Below, piece by piece: positions 8,905-16,552 of a stretch of 34,581 nt of DNA. Position numbers and translations under genes: made by a program. Positions within the stretch are counted from its first letter, which is position 1, and every line of letters starts with the position of its first letter. The DNA lies in the NCBI RefSeq assembly GCF_001418575.1, contig NZ_LIQR01000365.1, positions 1 to 34,581 of the forward strand. Direction: 5' to 3'. This DNA comes from Peterkaempfera griseoplana. GTDB lineage: Bacteria > Actinomycetota > Actinomycetes > Streptomycetales > Streptomycetaceae. The notes under the pieces were generated by a model, which saw only the letters and a list, made by a program, of their open reading frames with translations, ran no database searches and was not told the origin of the DNA.

Positions 8905-9918
8905 ATGCGAGAGCGAGCGTATGAAGACCGTGCGGTCGGAGCGCGGATGAGCCCGACTACGCTTGACGATATCTCGGCGCTCGATGGCGCGGACACCTTG
9001 ACGAGGCGGGTGACCGTGTCGCCGGCGATGTGCGGCGCCGGTTCACTCATCTTTGCCCAAATGGGCGACTGGACCTGGGAAGCGGTTAATGCCGCTTGCG
9101 GAACAAACGTCTACAAGGCGCGTAGTGCGGCCGGGCTGCCCGCCTACCTGTCGTTCTATTACTTTAGAGTGAGTAGTAGCGGTCGATTGCATCCGCACGG
9201 TCTCACCTTCGGTGACGAGCTCGACGTGACGTCGCGGGTGTTCGACGTTGGCAGTCAGTCGGCGCCGCTCACCGTACACCGCATTTCTCGGGCCGACGAG
9301 GTGGCACAGCCCGGGCTGTTGGAGGCGGTCGAGGTATTTGAGCAGCCCCGGCCTGACTGTATTTATGTCGAGAACTTCAACCGTTGGATCGTACGAAGCG
9401 ATCCCGACTCGAATGTGGGCCTTGTTGCCGCTTCGCCAGTCGGCTACCAACACAAGCACCTACCGCGATTGCCCGCAACCTATTTGCCGAGGATAGCCGC
9501 TGGAAGTGCCAGGAAGAACCAGACCTTCTTCCCCTCCGGACTTCCGGGATTCTCCCCGGCGGCTCCGCCGTTCACGACAATCTATGAATTGGATGTTGTG
9601 AGAGATTTGAACGGCGTAGGGCTGCTTTACTTCGCCTCCTATTTCTCGATCGCCGATACCGCCTTGTTGCGCGCCTGGCGCGCGATGGGTCGGGAAGACA
9701 GGAAGTTCCTCGACCGCACCGTGCTCGATTACCGGCTTGGTATGTTTGGGAATGCTGATCTCGATTCCGTTTTTAATATCACGGTACGAATCTGGCAGGA
9801 CGAACGCGAGGCCGGGCATGAACTTGCGGACATCGTAATAAGCGAGCAGGGTACTGAGCGGATCCTGGGCGTCGTAGGAATCCGAACGCTGCTGAACAGT
9901 AAGCATTCACGAGGCTGA
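8905..9918 (+). CDS. LnmK-family bifunctional acyltransferase/decarboxylase
   Basis: A 337-residue double-hotdog-type protein that I recognise as LnmK-like. In leinamycin biosynthesis LnmK takes methylmalonyl-CoA, forms an acyl-O-tyrosine intermediate, decarboxylates it and delivers propionyl to a discrete ACP. Family-typical blocks are PAMCGAGSLIFAQMGDWTW (40-58), AYLSFYYFR (80-88, containing candidate catalytic Tyr residues), a FNRWIVRS block and RDLNGVGLLYFASYFS near the middle of the C-terminal half. ATG 8905 is chosen because GGGAGG (8895-8900) precedes it by four bases; an upstream ATG at 8809 is in frame but lacks a site, and 8947 is a possible later start. The length is close to LnmK itself. 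No PKS or HMG-synthase-like gene is nearby, which is unusual. The likely partner is the ACP at 2824. Composition is A/T-rich relative to the ABC genes. Substrate choice and decarboxylation are inferred from the family only. Confidence 0.82.
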   Translation: MRERAYEDRAVGARMSPTTLDDISALDGADTLTRRVTVSPAMCGAGSLIFAQMGDWTWEAVNAACGTNVYKARSAAGLPAYLSFYYFRVSSSGRLHPHGLTFGDELDVTSRVFDVGSQSAPLTVHRISRADEVAQPGLLEAVEVFEQPRPDCIYVENFNRWIVRSDPDSNVGLVAASPVGYQHKHLPRLPATYLPRIAAGSARKNQTFFPSGLPGFSPAAPPFTTIYELDVVRDLNGVGLLYFASYFSIADTALLRAWRAMGREDRKFLDRTVLDYRLGMFGNADLDSVFNITVRIWQDEREAGHELADIVISEQGTERILGVVGIRTLLNSKHSRG

Positions 9919-9957
9919 CGCTGACGTTGTAGGTGCCGAGAACCACGTCCGCGCTGG

Positions 9958-10150
9958 TCACGCGGCATGTTGGCACTCATGGAGAATGCCGCCGAGGCGG
10001 TCGCGTCTGCGAACGTCGAGGTGGACGAGTTGGTCCGATTCGAGCGGTTCCGGGAGTGGGCGTAGGGGAGCGGCGCCTGCGAGGGTTCGGTGGGGGCGGT
10101 GTTGGTTGTGGAAGGTCTCGTATTCGCGCAGGGCGTGTAGCAGGTGGGAT
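9958..10150 (-). pseudogene. C-terminal remnant of an integrase-core transposase
   Basis: The minus strand encodes HLLHALREYETFHNQHRPHR, then a stretch containing APLRPLPEP and RRRDRLGGILHECQHAA before the stop. This is the C-terminal tail of rve-type (IS3/IS481-like) transposases, with the last part of the DDE fold around NQHRPHR. The upstream part is missing because IS5 sequence is fused at about 10150. The sequence just left of the stop runs up to the end of lnmK, so the insertion landed immediately after that gene. Confidence 0.7.
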
Positions 10151-10415
10151 TGATGGCGGCGATCAGCACGGCGCTTCATACCGCACGGCCAGCTTCTCGT
10201 ATCGCGTGGCCACGGCGCGGTGCCTCTTCAGGCGGTTGATCCAGCACTCCACCGCGTGGCGCTCGCGGTAGTCGATCTTGTCGAACTCCGGTGGTCTGCC
10301 GCCGCGGAAGCCGCGCTTCTTCCGGTTGCGGATCTGGTCGGTCTTCTCGGGGATGGTGCAGCCAATGCCGCGTCTGCGCAGGTAGGCGCGGTTCGCCCGG
10401 GAGCCGTACGCCTAA
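10150..10415 (-). pseudogene. C-terminal remnant of an IS5-family transposase
   Basis: On the minus strand one frame reads [20 protein letters not shown], then [20 protein letters not shown] and [20 protein letters not shown], followed by [11 protein letters not shown]. This is the characteristic tail of an IS5-type transposase, with the final catalytic Glu in [12 protein letters not shown] stop lies just before AYGSR, and a one-base loss after RYEA shifts the frame so that the final VLIAAIN is read elsewhere. The fragment is fused to an integrase remnant on its right-hand coding side and has no visible terminal repeats. Confidence 0.75.
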
Positions 10416-10420
10416 TAGGC

Positions 10421-10752
10421 ATCAAGGTCGGAGCTTCCCGACCGTGGCAGGGGTCGGGCGAGACGTCTGATCTGTATGCCGCGCTTCGAGCGCTTCGACA
10501 AGAGGGACGCGTGTGCGGCCCCTGCCGCTTGGGACTCGGCCGCCGTAGCGTGCCGTGGTTCGAGCCGTTCCCAGGGCCACCTCTTGATCAGCCGGAGCCG
10601 TGGAGCTCTTCACGAGAGCGAGGACCCTGAGAACAGCTGGGGCCACGAACGGCTGATGGGGTGGTGCGCCAGCGAGCGCTTCTATTAGGTCGCCGAGTGG
10701 TCCTGCCGCGGCTCGACGCCGACGGACATCGGAGCATCGAAAAGAGGCGGGC
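10421..10752. other. Non-coding stretch between IS remnants
   Basis: I see no convincing gene. A short palindrome (ggtcgg, six-base loop, ccgacc, near 10427-10444) occurs at the left edge. The right edge, just before 10753, resembles the usual leader of an IS110-type transposase gene. Confidence 0.35.
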
Positions 10753-10783
10753 ATGCACGTGACCTGCGGAATCGACTGGGCCT
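10753..10783 (+). pseudogene. First ten codons of an IS110-family transposase
   Basis: ATG 10753 begins MHVTCGIDWA, the usual N-terminus of IS110-type DEDD transposases (the Asp of GIDWA is the first catalytic residue). The frame is cut at 10783 by the left end of the IS630 element, and no continuation is found on the other side. Confidence 0.6.
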
Positions 10784-10784
10784 A

Positions 10785-10808
10785 GTGCTGCATCAGGCAA
10801 CGTTCGCC
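10785..10808 (+). repeat. IS630 left terminal inverted repeat
   Basis: It begins GTGCTGCATCAGGCAACG and is preceded by the TA at 10783-10784. It pairs with 12260-12283 apart from three mismatches, and the transposase stop codon (10793-10795) lies within it. Confidence 0.85.
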
Positions 10809-11926
10809 CTGCTGACGACCTCGCATAGGCGCTCGTCATGGGCGTGCTTGTTTCGCCAGATGATGTAGCGGCGGATCATGCTGCCCTGCTCCTTGTGGCT
10901 GGCGTGGTCGGTGCCGTCGAGGGTGAAGTAGCGCAGGGCGGTGAACTGGGCCTCGATGCGGTTGAGCCAGGAGCTGTTGGTCGGGGTGTAGGCGATCTCG
11001 ACGTTGTTGGCCTCGGCCCAGTCGGCCACCCGACGGCAGCGCTTGGTGGTCAGGTGTGGGGAGTAGTTGTCGCAGACGATGGCGATGCGTATGTCGGCCG
11101 GGTGGAGGCTGCGCAGGTAGCGGCAGAACTCCAGGAACCTCGTCCGGTTCTTGGTCTTCTTGATGTGGCCGTAGAGTTTGTCCTTGCCTAGGTCGTAGGC
11201 GGCGAACAGGTGTCGCACGCCGTGCGGGCGGGTGTAGGTCGCCCGCCGCCTCGGCCGGGGTTCACGGTCGGGGTCCTTGTGCTTGCCTCCTCGTTCGGCC
11301 CACTGCCGCCCGGGGTGGGGCTGGAGGTTGAGCGGCCCGAACTCGTCCATGCAGAAGACGACTTCGGGCTCACCGGGCTCGGGTATGACCTCGCCGTCCG
11401 CGATCGCGTAGAGGTGTTCGACCCGGGCCTTCTTCGCCTCGTAGTCCGGGTCGCGGGAGACCTTCCAGGTCTTCACGCGTTGAAAGGAGACGCCCTCCTC
11501 GCGGAGCAGGACCCGCAGGCCCTCGTGGCTGATGTCGTCGACCACCCCCTCGGCGACCAGGAAGTCGGCCAGCTTGGCCAGGCTCCAGGTCGAGAAGGGC
11601 AGACCGTGCTCGGCCGGCTTGGACTTGGCGATCTTCTTGATCTCACGCCGCTCGGGCAGGGTGAAGGTTCTCGGCCGTCCGCCCTTGTACTTCGGGTAGA
11701 GCGCCTCGAAGCCGTCGGTGTTGAAGTCGTGGATCACATCGCGCACCTGGTCCGGGCTTGTGAACGTCACCTCGGCGATCTTCGCCACCGGCATGCCCTG
11801 CGCGGACAGCAACACCATCTGGGCGCGCCGCCACGTCACCACCGAGCCGGTGCCTCTGCGGATGATCCGCAGCAACCGCCGACCCTCGTCGTCATTGATC
11901 TCACGAACCCGCACCCGTTCAGCCAT
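10793..11926 (-). CDS. IS630-family transposase
   Basis: A 377-residue DDE transposase. The N-terminal helix-turn-helix region includes VAKIAEVTFTSPDQVRDVIH, followed by a linker with KYKGGRPRTF. Catalytic blocks are VFCMDEFGPL (first Asp), IVCDNYSPHLT (second Asp) and LNRIEAQFTALRYF (Glu). All three acidic residues are present and no frameshift is seen. ATG 11926 (MAERVRV) is preferred over an ATG two codons earlier and over the longer upstream extension, which reads as non-coding and would overlap the neighbouring small gene. The stop lies inside the left terminal repeat, as usual for compact insertion sequences. Expected activity is cut-and-paste into TA dinucleotides. Confidence 0.9.
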   Translation of the reverse strand: MAERVRVREINDDEGRRLLRIIRRGTGSVVTWRRAQMVLLSAQGMPVAKIAEVTFTSPDQVRDVIHDFNTDGFEALYPKYKGGRPRTFTLPERREIKKIAKSKPAEHGLPFSTWSLAKLADFLVAEGVVDDISHEGLRVLLREEGVSFQRVKTWKVSRDPDYEAKKARVEHLYAIADGEVIPEPGEPEVVFCMDEFGPLNLQPHPGRQWAERGGKHKDPDREPRPRRRATYTRPHGVRHLFAAYDLGKDKLYGHIKKTKNRTRFLEFCRYLRSLHPADIRIAIVCDNYSPHLTTKRCRRVADWAEANNVEIAYTPTNSSWLNRIEAQFTALRYFTLDGTDHASHKEQGSMIRRYIIWRNKHAHDERLCEVVSRANVA

Positions 11927-11973
11927 GCGCATAGCCTGGCAGCGACCGGAACCAGCAGACGGCTTCAACTGCG

Positions 11974-12240
11974 TCACATCGTCCGGCGTTTCCTCAGTTC
12001 GGCAAGCCATGCGTGCACCTGCTCGTCGTCGTGCAGGTAGCCGCCGCTCTCGTCCGCAGGAAGATCGATTCCGTAGAGGAGGCTCAGCGCCCACCAGGAC
12101 ACGTCGTCCCAATCGAGCTTGTCGACGGTCACCCATCGCCCGGCCCAGCGGTCGACCTCATCCCGGGTCAACCGACCCTCGACAAGTGCAACGAAGCGGT
12201 CTTCGATCTCATCAAGAGTCGGTTGGCGGCTGGCGTCCAT
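11974..12240 (-). CDS. Small hypothetical protein carried inside the IS630 element
   Basis: An 88-residue acidic protein (MDASRQPTLDEIEDRFVALV onward) with a central RDEVDRWAGRWV and a WWALSLLYGIDLP block, ending in a charged HAWLAELRKRR tail. I know similar small hypothetical proteins from actinomycetes but no function for them. It lies between the right terminal repeat and the transposase start, on the same strand, with the stop about 50 nt before the transposase ATG. It is therefore a passenger or accessory gene of the element. ATG 12240 fits the conserved-looking N-terminus; an in-frame ATG at 12264 would fall at the edge of the terminal repeat. No membrane segment, signal peptide or DNA-binding motif is evident. 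Possible roles include a transposition modulator or a captured host gene. Confidence 0.65.
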   Translation of the reverse strand: MDASRQPTLDEIEDRFVALVEGRLTRDEVDRWAGRWVTVDKLDWDDVSWWALSLLYGIDLPADESGGYLHDDEQVHAWLAELRKRRTM

Positions 12241-12259
12241 GCCCTGACCGTACAGGCAG

Positions 12260-12283
12260 GGCAAACGTTGGCTGATGCGGCAC
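12260..12283 (-). repeat. IS630 right terminal inverted repeat
   Basis: On the minus strand it begins GTGCCGCATCAGCCAACG and is followed by TA at 12284-12285. Confidence 0.85.
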
Positions 12284-12302
12284 TAGGTCCAATACCGGTG
12301 AT

Positions 12303-13728
12303 TTAGGTTGATTTCCGGCTTGTTGAGCTGGCTCTGGTTGGCCCGACGAGCTGGACCGTTGGGGTGTCCGGTGGTGGCGGGTTGTGGTGTTCGGCGCGTT
12401 TGAGGGCCCAGTTGGACATCTTGCGTTTGATCACGCGGGGGTTGGCCCGCAACCGCCGTGCAGGCAGCAGGCGTTCGGTGATCTCACGCAGGCTCTGGGC
12501 GGTCGCCCGGGTGAGTCGGGAGGGGGGAAAGCGCCGCCTGCCCGGTGACGTGGCGGCGGACGATGCGAAGGGTGCGGGTGAAGGAGAGCCGGTCCGGGTC
12601 GTGCCCGCCCTTGAGGGCGGCCTGGTGCATCAGGTCCCGCAGCGCGTGGTGGACCAGCAGGAACGCGAAGATCTCCTGCTCGACCCCGCGCGGGTGTTGT
12701 GAACGCAGCACGAGCCCGGGTCCGCCCTGATGGGTCTTGATCTCATCGAGGGTGTTCTCGATCTCCCACCGCTGGGCATAGAGGGCCGCAAGCTCCGCGG
12801 CCGGCGCCTGAGCCGGGTCGAGGATGGTGGTGATCAGTCGGTAGACGGTGCTGTCACCGCCGCTGTGGCTGCCAAGCGTGTACTCGATCACCCGCACCCG
12901 CTCCGGGTCCGCGCGCCGGTAGTTGTCCCGCGCGGCAACGATCTCGGACAGGTAGGAGCCGTCGGCGAGGGTTTCCAGGACTGGCAGCACGATCACGCTC
13001 CGCACCCGCCACAGCAGGTCGGCGCCGCCCACCTTCGCGGCCCGCCACAGGTCGAAACCGCAAAACCCCCGGTCCGCCAGGACGAGCATGCCCGTGACCA
13101 GGGCGGGAAACAGCCGCTCGGCCAGGACGGTCTCGTGGACCGTGAGCGGGCCGACCTCGGCCGCGAACACGGCGTGGGTACCGCACTCGGCCAAGGCTGC
13201 GACCCTCGCCTGCGGATAGGCACTACGACCCTGCCCGCGGCTGGTTCCCGGGCGCCCGAAGAACTCGGCGTTCGCCACTGTGTCGGGGGTGTCGAAGACG
13301 GTGCCGTCCACGGCGACCAGCCGCCACCGTCGGTACCAGGCGCCCTGCGTCTGGGCGACCGCAACCGGACGGCAGACCCGGGCGAACAGGGCCCGCAAGG
13401 GCTCTGGGCCCAACCGCAGCCTGGCCCGTCCGATCGCCGCCGTGGTGGGCACACGCCAGGCCTTCGCCCAGCGACCCTCCCGTTCCAGGCCCTGGACCAG
13501 GAGCCGGGCCACCTCTTCGTAGCCCTGCCCGAAGAACAGGCACATCGCCAGGACGAAATACACCACCACCCGTGCCGGCAGCAGCCGAGCCCGCTGCTCG
13601 ACCCGCCCGCACTCCGCGACCACTTCGTCCACCAGCTCCGGCGGAAACGCTCGCGTCAGCACCCCCAACGCGATCCGATCCGAAAACCGATCAACCCCTG
13701 ACGACTTCAACTGACCCGGCCTTGGCAC
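12303..13728 (-). pseudogene. IS4-family transposase with C-terminal frameshift
   Basis: The minus strand from ATG 13728 encodes an IS4-type DDE transposase (MPRPGQLKSSGVDRFSDRIA start). The insertion-domain context DGTVFDTPDTVANAEFFGRP carries the first Asp, ADRGFCGFDLW the second, and YAQRWEIENTLDEIKTH the YREK-like Glu region. The open frame ends early at 12484. Removing one base within the run at 12521-12531 restores a frame that stays open to a stop at 12303-12305, with a basic tail (RRLRANPRVIKRKMSNWALK) that looks authentic. I therefore infer a one-base insertion. The catalytic core is complete in the truncated product, so some activity is possible. The right end of the element is close to 12286, next to the IS630 target; the left end could not be placed. 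Confidence 0.75.
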
Positions 13729-13920
13729 ACCACACCCAACGAACAGAACCCCGCCTGATTGTGAGGAAAGCGGTGTCGGCTACTTGGACTGTAGCTTGAA
13801 CGCCGCCGCGATGGTCGAGGATGGAGTCCGCCCTTTTCGTCCGACTGAGCGGATCGGTGTCGGTGCCCCGTCTCGGCGGGGTATCGCGACAACCAGGGCA
13901 GCGCTCCGTGATCGACTGCG
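13729..13920. other. Spacer left of the decayed gene
   Basis: This should hold the left end of the IS4 element, but no inverted repeat matching its right end near 12286 was found. No gene is seen. Confidence 0.3.
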
Positions 13921-14508
13921 GACGGCTCCACCGAACTGCACGAGTTCCGCGACCATCTGATGACGTTCCACAGTCCGTCAGGGGTCGCGGTGGTTCCCGA
14001 CCGGTACGTGGTGCGACGGGCTGTTCCGGACGATCCGAGCACGTTGGAATGCTGGCTTGAGGCTGCGACGGCACAGGGGGACGGGCGACGGACGAAGGAC
14101 CCGTCCCCGTCGGATGCCCGAGAGGAAGCGATCAGCCGGATATTCACCCGATATGACCCCGGTGGCCAGGTCGACATGAATCTCAGCTACGCCGGGAACG
14201 GGGGGACGGTACCTCCTCTGTCAAGCCGTGCTCGCGGACCTGGAGGCCTCGGGACTCCTGGTGTCACGGCCGGAACTGCTCAGCCTCCGCTCAGGTGACC
14301 GGCGGCCGTGCTGTGCTGGCCGCCGGGTGCCGGGCGCCTCAGTGAGGAGGACCAGGCCTGGGTCGACGCCTTCTTCGCCCCACGTCGCCGGATCAACCGT
14401 ATGCATGCCGCGGTCAATCTGCCGTGCTCGCCCCGCCCGACCGTTCTGAACCGTTATGGAGAACGCGTGGTCGGCGCCATAAGGTGCACCTTCTTCTCCG
14501 GCTGGTGA
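13921..14508 (+). pseudogene. Decayed unidentified gene
   Basis: A frame containing ELHEFRDHLMTFHSPSGVAV and SDAREEAISRIFTRYDPGG runs to about 14200. Around the G-run at 14198-14205 natural-looking sequence shifts to another frame (RYLLCQAVLADLEASGLLVS), then to a third (RLSEEDQAWVDAFFAPRRR). I do not recognise the family. The succession of protein-like stretches in three frames argues for one gene with at least two frameshifts rather than several small genes. It is adjacent to IS debris, which fits decay. Confidence 0.35.
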
Positions 14509-14541
14509 GGAGGAGCGCAGGGACTCGGGCGGTTCGACCGC

Positions 14542-15714
14542 TCAGCGGACCTGGCCGCGGGCGAAGTAGGCGATCAGCTCGGGGTCGAGCGGCGGTACGT
14601 CGTACGGAGTGCCGCTCTCGCGCAGTGAGCGGGTGGCGAGGGCGCCGGCGGCGACGCTCATCCGGGCGGCGACCGGGGAGGTGTCGGTGGTGCCGCCCTC
14701 GCGGACGAAGCGGCAGAACTCCGCCATGATCCGTGTGTCGCCGCCGCCGTGGCTGCCGTCGGCGTCGGGGACGCGGTAGGTGATGTCGGCGTCGGCGCGG
14801 TAGCCGCTGGGGCCGGTGTTCCATAGCTTGACCAGGTCGCCTGGGCTGTCGCCGAAGTTCTCCAGCCGACCCTCGGTGCCGATCACGGTGTAGTTGCGCC
14901 AGTAGTCCGGGGTGAAGTGGCACTGCTGGTAGGCGGCGATGACGCCGTTGTCCAACTGCATGTTCATCACCGACACGTCCTCGACGTCGACGATGTGGTG
15001 CAGGTCGCGGCGGGCGGTCGGCGGCCAGTCGAAGTCCCGCAGCCAACCCTCCGGGCGGGGGGTGCCCGGCTCGCGGCGCGGCAGGTCGCCGTAGACCAGG
15101 AGGTCGCCGAGGGCGTTGACGCGGCGGGTGTAGCCGCCGGCAAGCCAGTGCAGCACGTCGATGTCGTGAGCGGCCTTCTGCAGCAGCAGTCCCGTGGTGC
15201 GGCGGCGGTCCGCGTGCCAGTCCTTGAAGTAGTAGTCACCGCCGTAGCCGACGAAGTGGCGCACCCACACCGCCTTGACCTCGCCGATGTCGCCGCGGGC
15301 GATGATGTCGCGCATCAGGCGCACGACGCCCATGTGGCGCATGTTGTGGCCGACGTACAGGCGGGTTCCGGTCTCGTACGCGGTCCGCAGGATGGTGTCG
15401 CAGCTCTCGACGGTGATGCCGAGCGGCTTCTCCACGAAGACCGGTTTACCGACGCGCAGCGCGTCGCAGGCGATGACCTCGTGGGTGTCGTCCGGGGTCG
15501 CCACGATGACTGCGTCGAGGTCGGCGCGCTCCAGCAGCACCTTGTGGTCCTCGACGGCGACGTGGGTGCCGAAGCGTTCGGCCTCGCGCTTGCGCACGTC
15601 CGGGTCGAGGTCGGCGATTGCGGCGATCACCGAGCCGTGGCCCGGGCGGTGGGCCGCGGCGGCGATGCTTCGGCGCAGGCCGAGCCCGACCGCACCGATG
15701 CGGAGGTCTGACAC
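14542..15714 (-). CDS. Gfo/Idh/MocA-family NAD(P)-dependent oxidoreductase
   Basis: A 390-residue sugar or polyol dehydrogenase-type protein. The N-terminal Rossmann region starts IGAVGLGLRR (6-15), with DLDP after the second strand. The family hallmark EKP is at 95-97, and AAHDIDVLHWLAGG carries the usual catalytic His/Asp region of the C-terminal domain. GTG 15714 is the start, preceded by an AAAGGA site at nine-base spacing. Members oxidise or reduce carbonyls on sugars, inositols and uronic acids, or hydrolyse glycosides in a few subfamilies; the substrate cannot be told from sequence. It stands alone at the edge of the carbohydrate locus, so a role in uronate or amino-sugar handling is plausible but unproven. 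Confidence 0.85.
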   Translation of the reverse strand: MSDLRIGAVGLGLRRSIAAAAHRPGHGSVIAAIADLDPDVRKREAERFGTHVAVEDHKVLLERADLDAVIVATPDDTHEVIACDALRVGKPVFVEKPLGITVESCDTILRTAYETGTRLYVGHNMRHMGVVRLMRDIIARGDIGEVKAVWVRHFVGYGGDYYFKDWHADRRRTTGLLLQKAAHDIDVLHWLAGGYTRRVNALGDLLVYGDLPRREPGTPRPEGWLRDFDWPPTARRDLHHIVDVEDVSVMNMQLDNGVIAAYQQCHFTPDYWRNYTVIGTEGRLENFGDSPGDLVKLWNTGPSGYRADADITYRVPDADGSHGGGDTRIMAEFCRFVREGGTTDTSPVAARMSVAAGALATRSLRESGTPYDVPPLDPELIAYFARGQVR

Positions 15715-16500
15715 GTGAAGCAGTCCTTTCGGACGAGGAGTGGGATTGCGGCGTCAGGCGATGGCAACCGACGGCCGCTGGCCGGGCGTCAGGCAGGAGG
15801 AGGGCGTGGCGTAGGCCAGTGGCAGGCCCGCGTTCCAGGGGCTGCGAATGACGTTCTGCACAGTCGCCCTTGCGTCTCGTGCCATTGCGCCTCGCGACTC
15901 GATCGCCGAACGTCCAGGCCGGACGGGTGCCGCCGGCGGATCCAGCGGGTCTTCAGGCGGTGGGGGGACCGCGGCCCGTGTGTCCGTCCATGCCCAGGTC
16001 GTGGGCTGGACCGACCGCTTCTTCGGGCCTGACGGCAGGTAGCGCTCAGGTGCCCAGGGCTGCGGCACCGGCCTTTGGGCGCATGAGGCCGGTGCGTCCG
16101 CTGTCGACACGTGCACCTCCAGGCGTGGTGGGCAATCGTGCACCGCCGCGGGACGGGAGACAGCTCCGCGGTGCGGTCCCGTCGGTTGCCCGACGACAGC
16201 CCACATGGTTCATCACGTGGCGTCTCCTTGGCAAGTGTTGTGCATTTCCTGGCCCTAACGAGCATTCTCAAGCAACTGAGTGAGGAGGCCGGTCGTATGA
16301 CGCGCCTTGCACCGGAACGCTGCTGCCCAATCGGCAGCGTCGGCGGAGGCCTTGCTAGGCCGCTGTCCACGCGCCACACTGCTCGGCACTGCTCGGTTGA
16401 GCACTCCATAGAGCGTCGAACAACATCGCCGATCAAAAAGGTGCATCACATGACCTCCGGTCCACCCGGGACGGCCGTCCGCCGACGCGTCCGCACCGTG
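15715..16500. other. Long non-coding stretch
   Basis: No credible gene on either strand; the open frames are short with irregular codon use. It should contain the promoter for the dehydrogenase gene on its left. A tandem pair of CACTGCTCGG units lies at 16377-16396. Its length and lack of coding suggest a decayed region between the dehydrogenase and the deoR unit. Confidence 0.4.
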
Positions 16501-16506
16501 ATCAAG

Positions 16507-16549
16507 AGCGGGGCGGACCGACCTCCTGTCGGGGTCGGCCCCGCCCGGC
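16507..16549 (-). terminator. Stem-loop after the deoR gene
   Basis: Immediately downstream of the minus-strand deoR stop lies a G/C-rich imperfect hairpin. CCGACC pairs with GGTCGG at its centre, extended by GGCGGG/CCCGCC-type pairing with a small internal loop. There is no T-run, typical of actinomycete terminators. Confidence 0.55.
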
Positions 16550-16552
16550 GCG

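Larger units (their letters stand above)
10783..12285 (-). mobile_element. IS630-family element with an extra gene
   Basis: A complete-looking element of about 1.5 kb. Imperfect 24-bp inverted repeats lie at 10785-10808 and 12260-12283, each flanked by TA, the obligatory IS630/Tc1 target duplication. Inside are the transposase (minus strand) and, between it and the right repeat, a small second gene. It inserted at the junction between an IS110 start and an IS4-type end. Both genes appear intact, so this is the element in the window most likely still to be mobile. Confidence 0.85.

Noticed and set aside
11933-12136. Longer N-terminus for the IS630 transposase
   Set aside because: It would overlap the small passenger gene and is arginine-rich non-coding-like sequence; the usual transposase start is MAERVRV.
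13850-13862. Thirteen bases (atcggtgtcggtg) shared with the IS5 leader near 1496
   Set aside because: Too short, and flanking sequence does not match; probably chance or a minor scrap.
16377-16396. Tandem ten-base repeat as a possible CRISPR or iteron
   Set aside because: Only two adjacent copies without spacers; no cas or rep gene is nearby.
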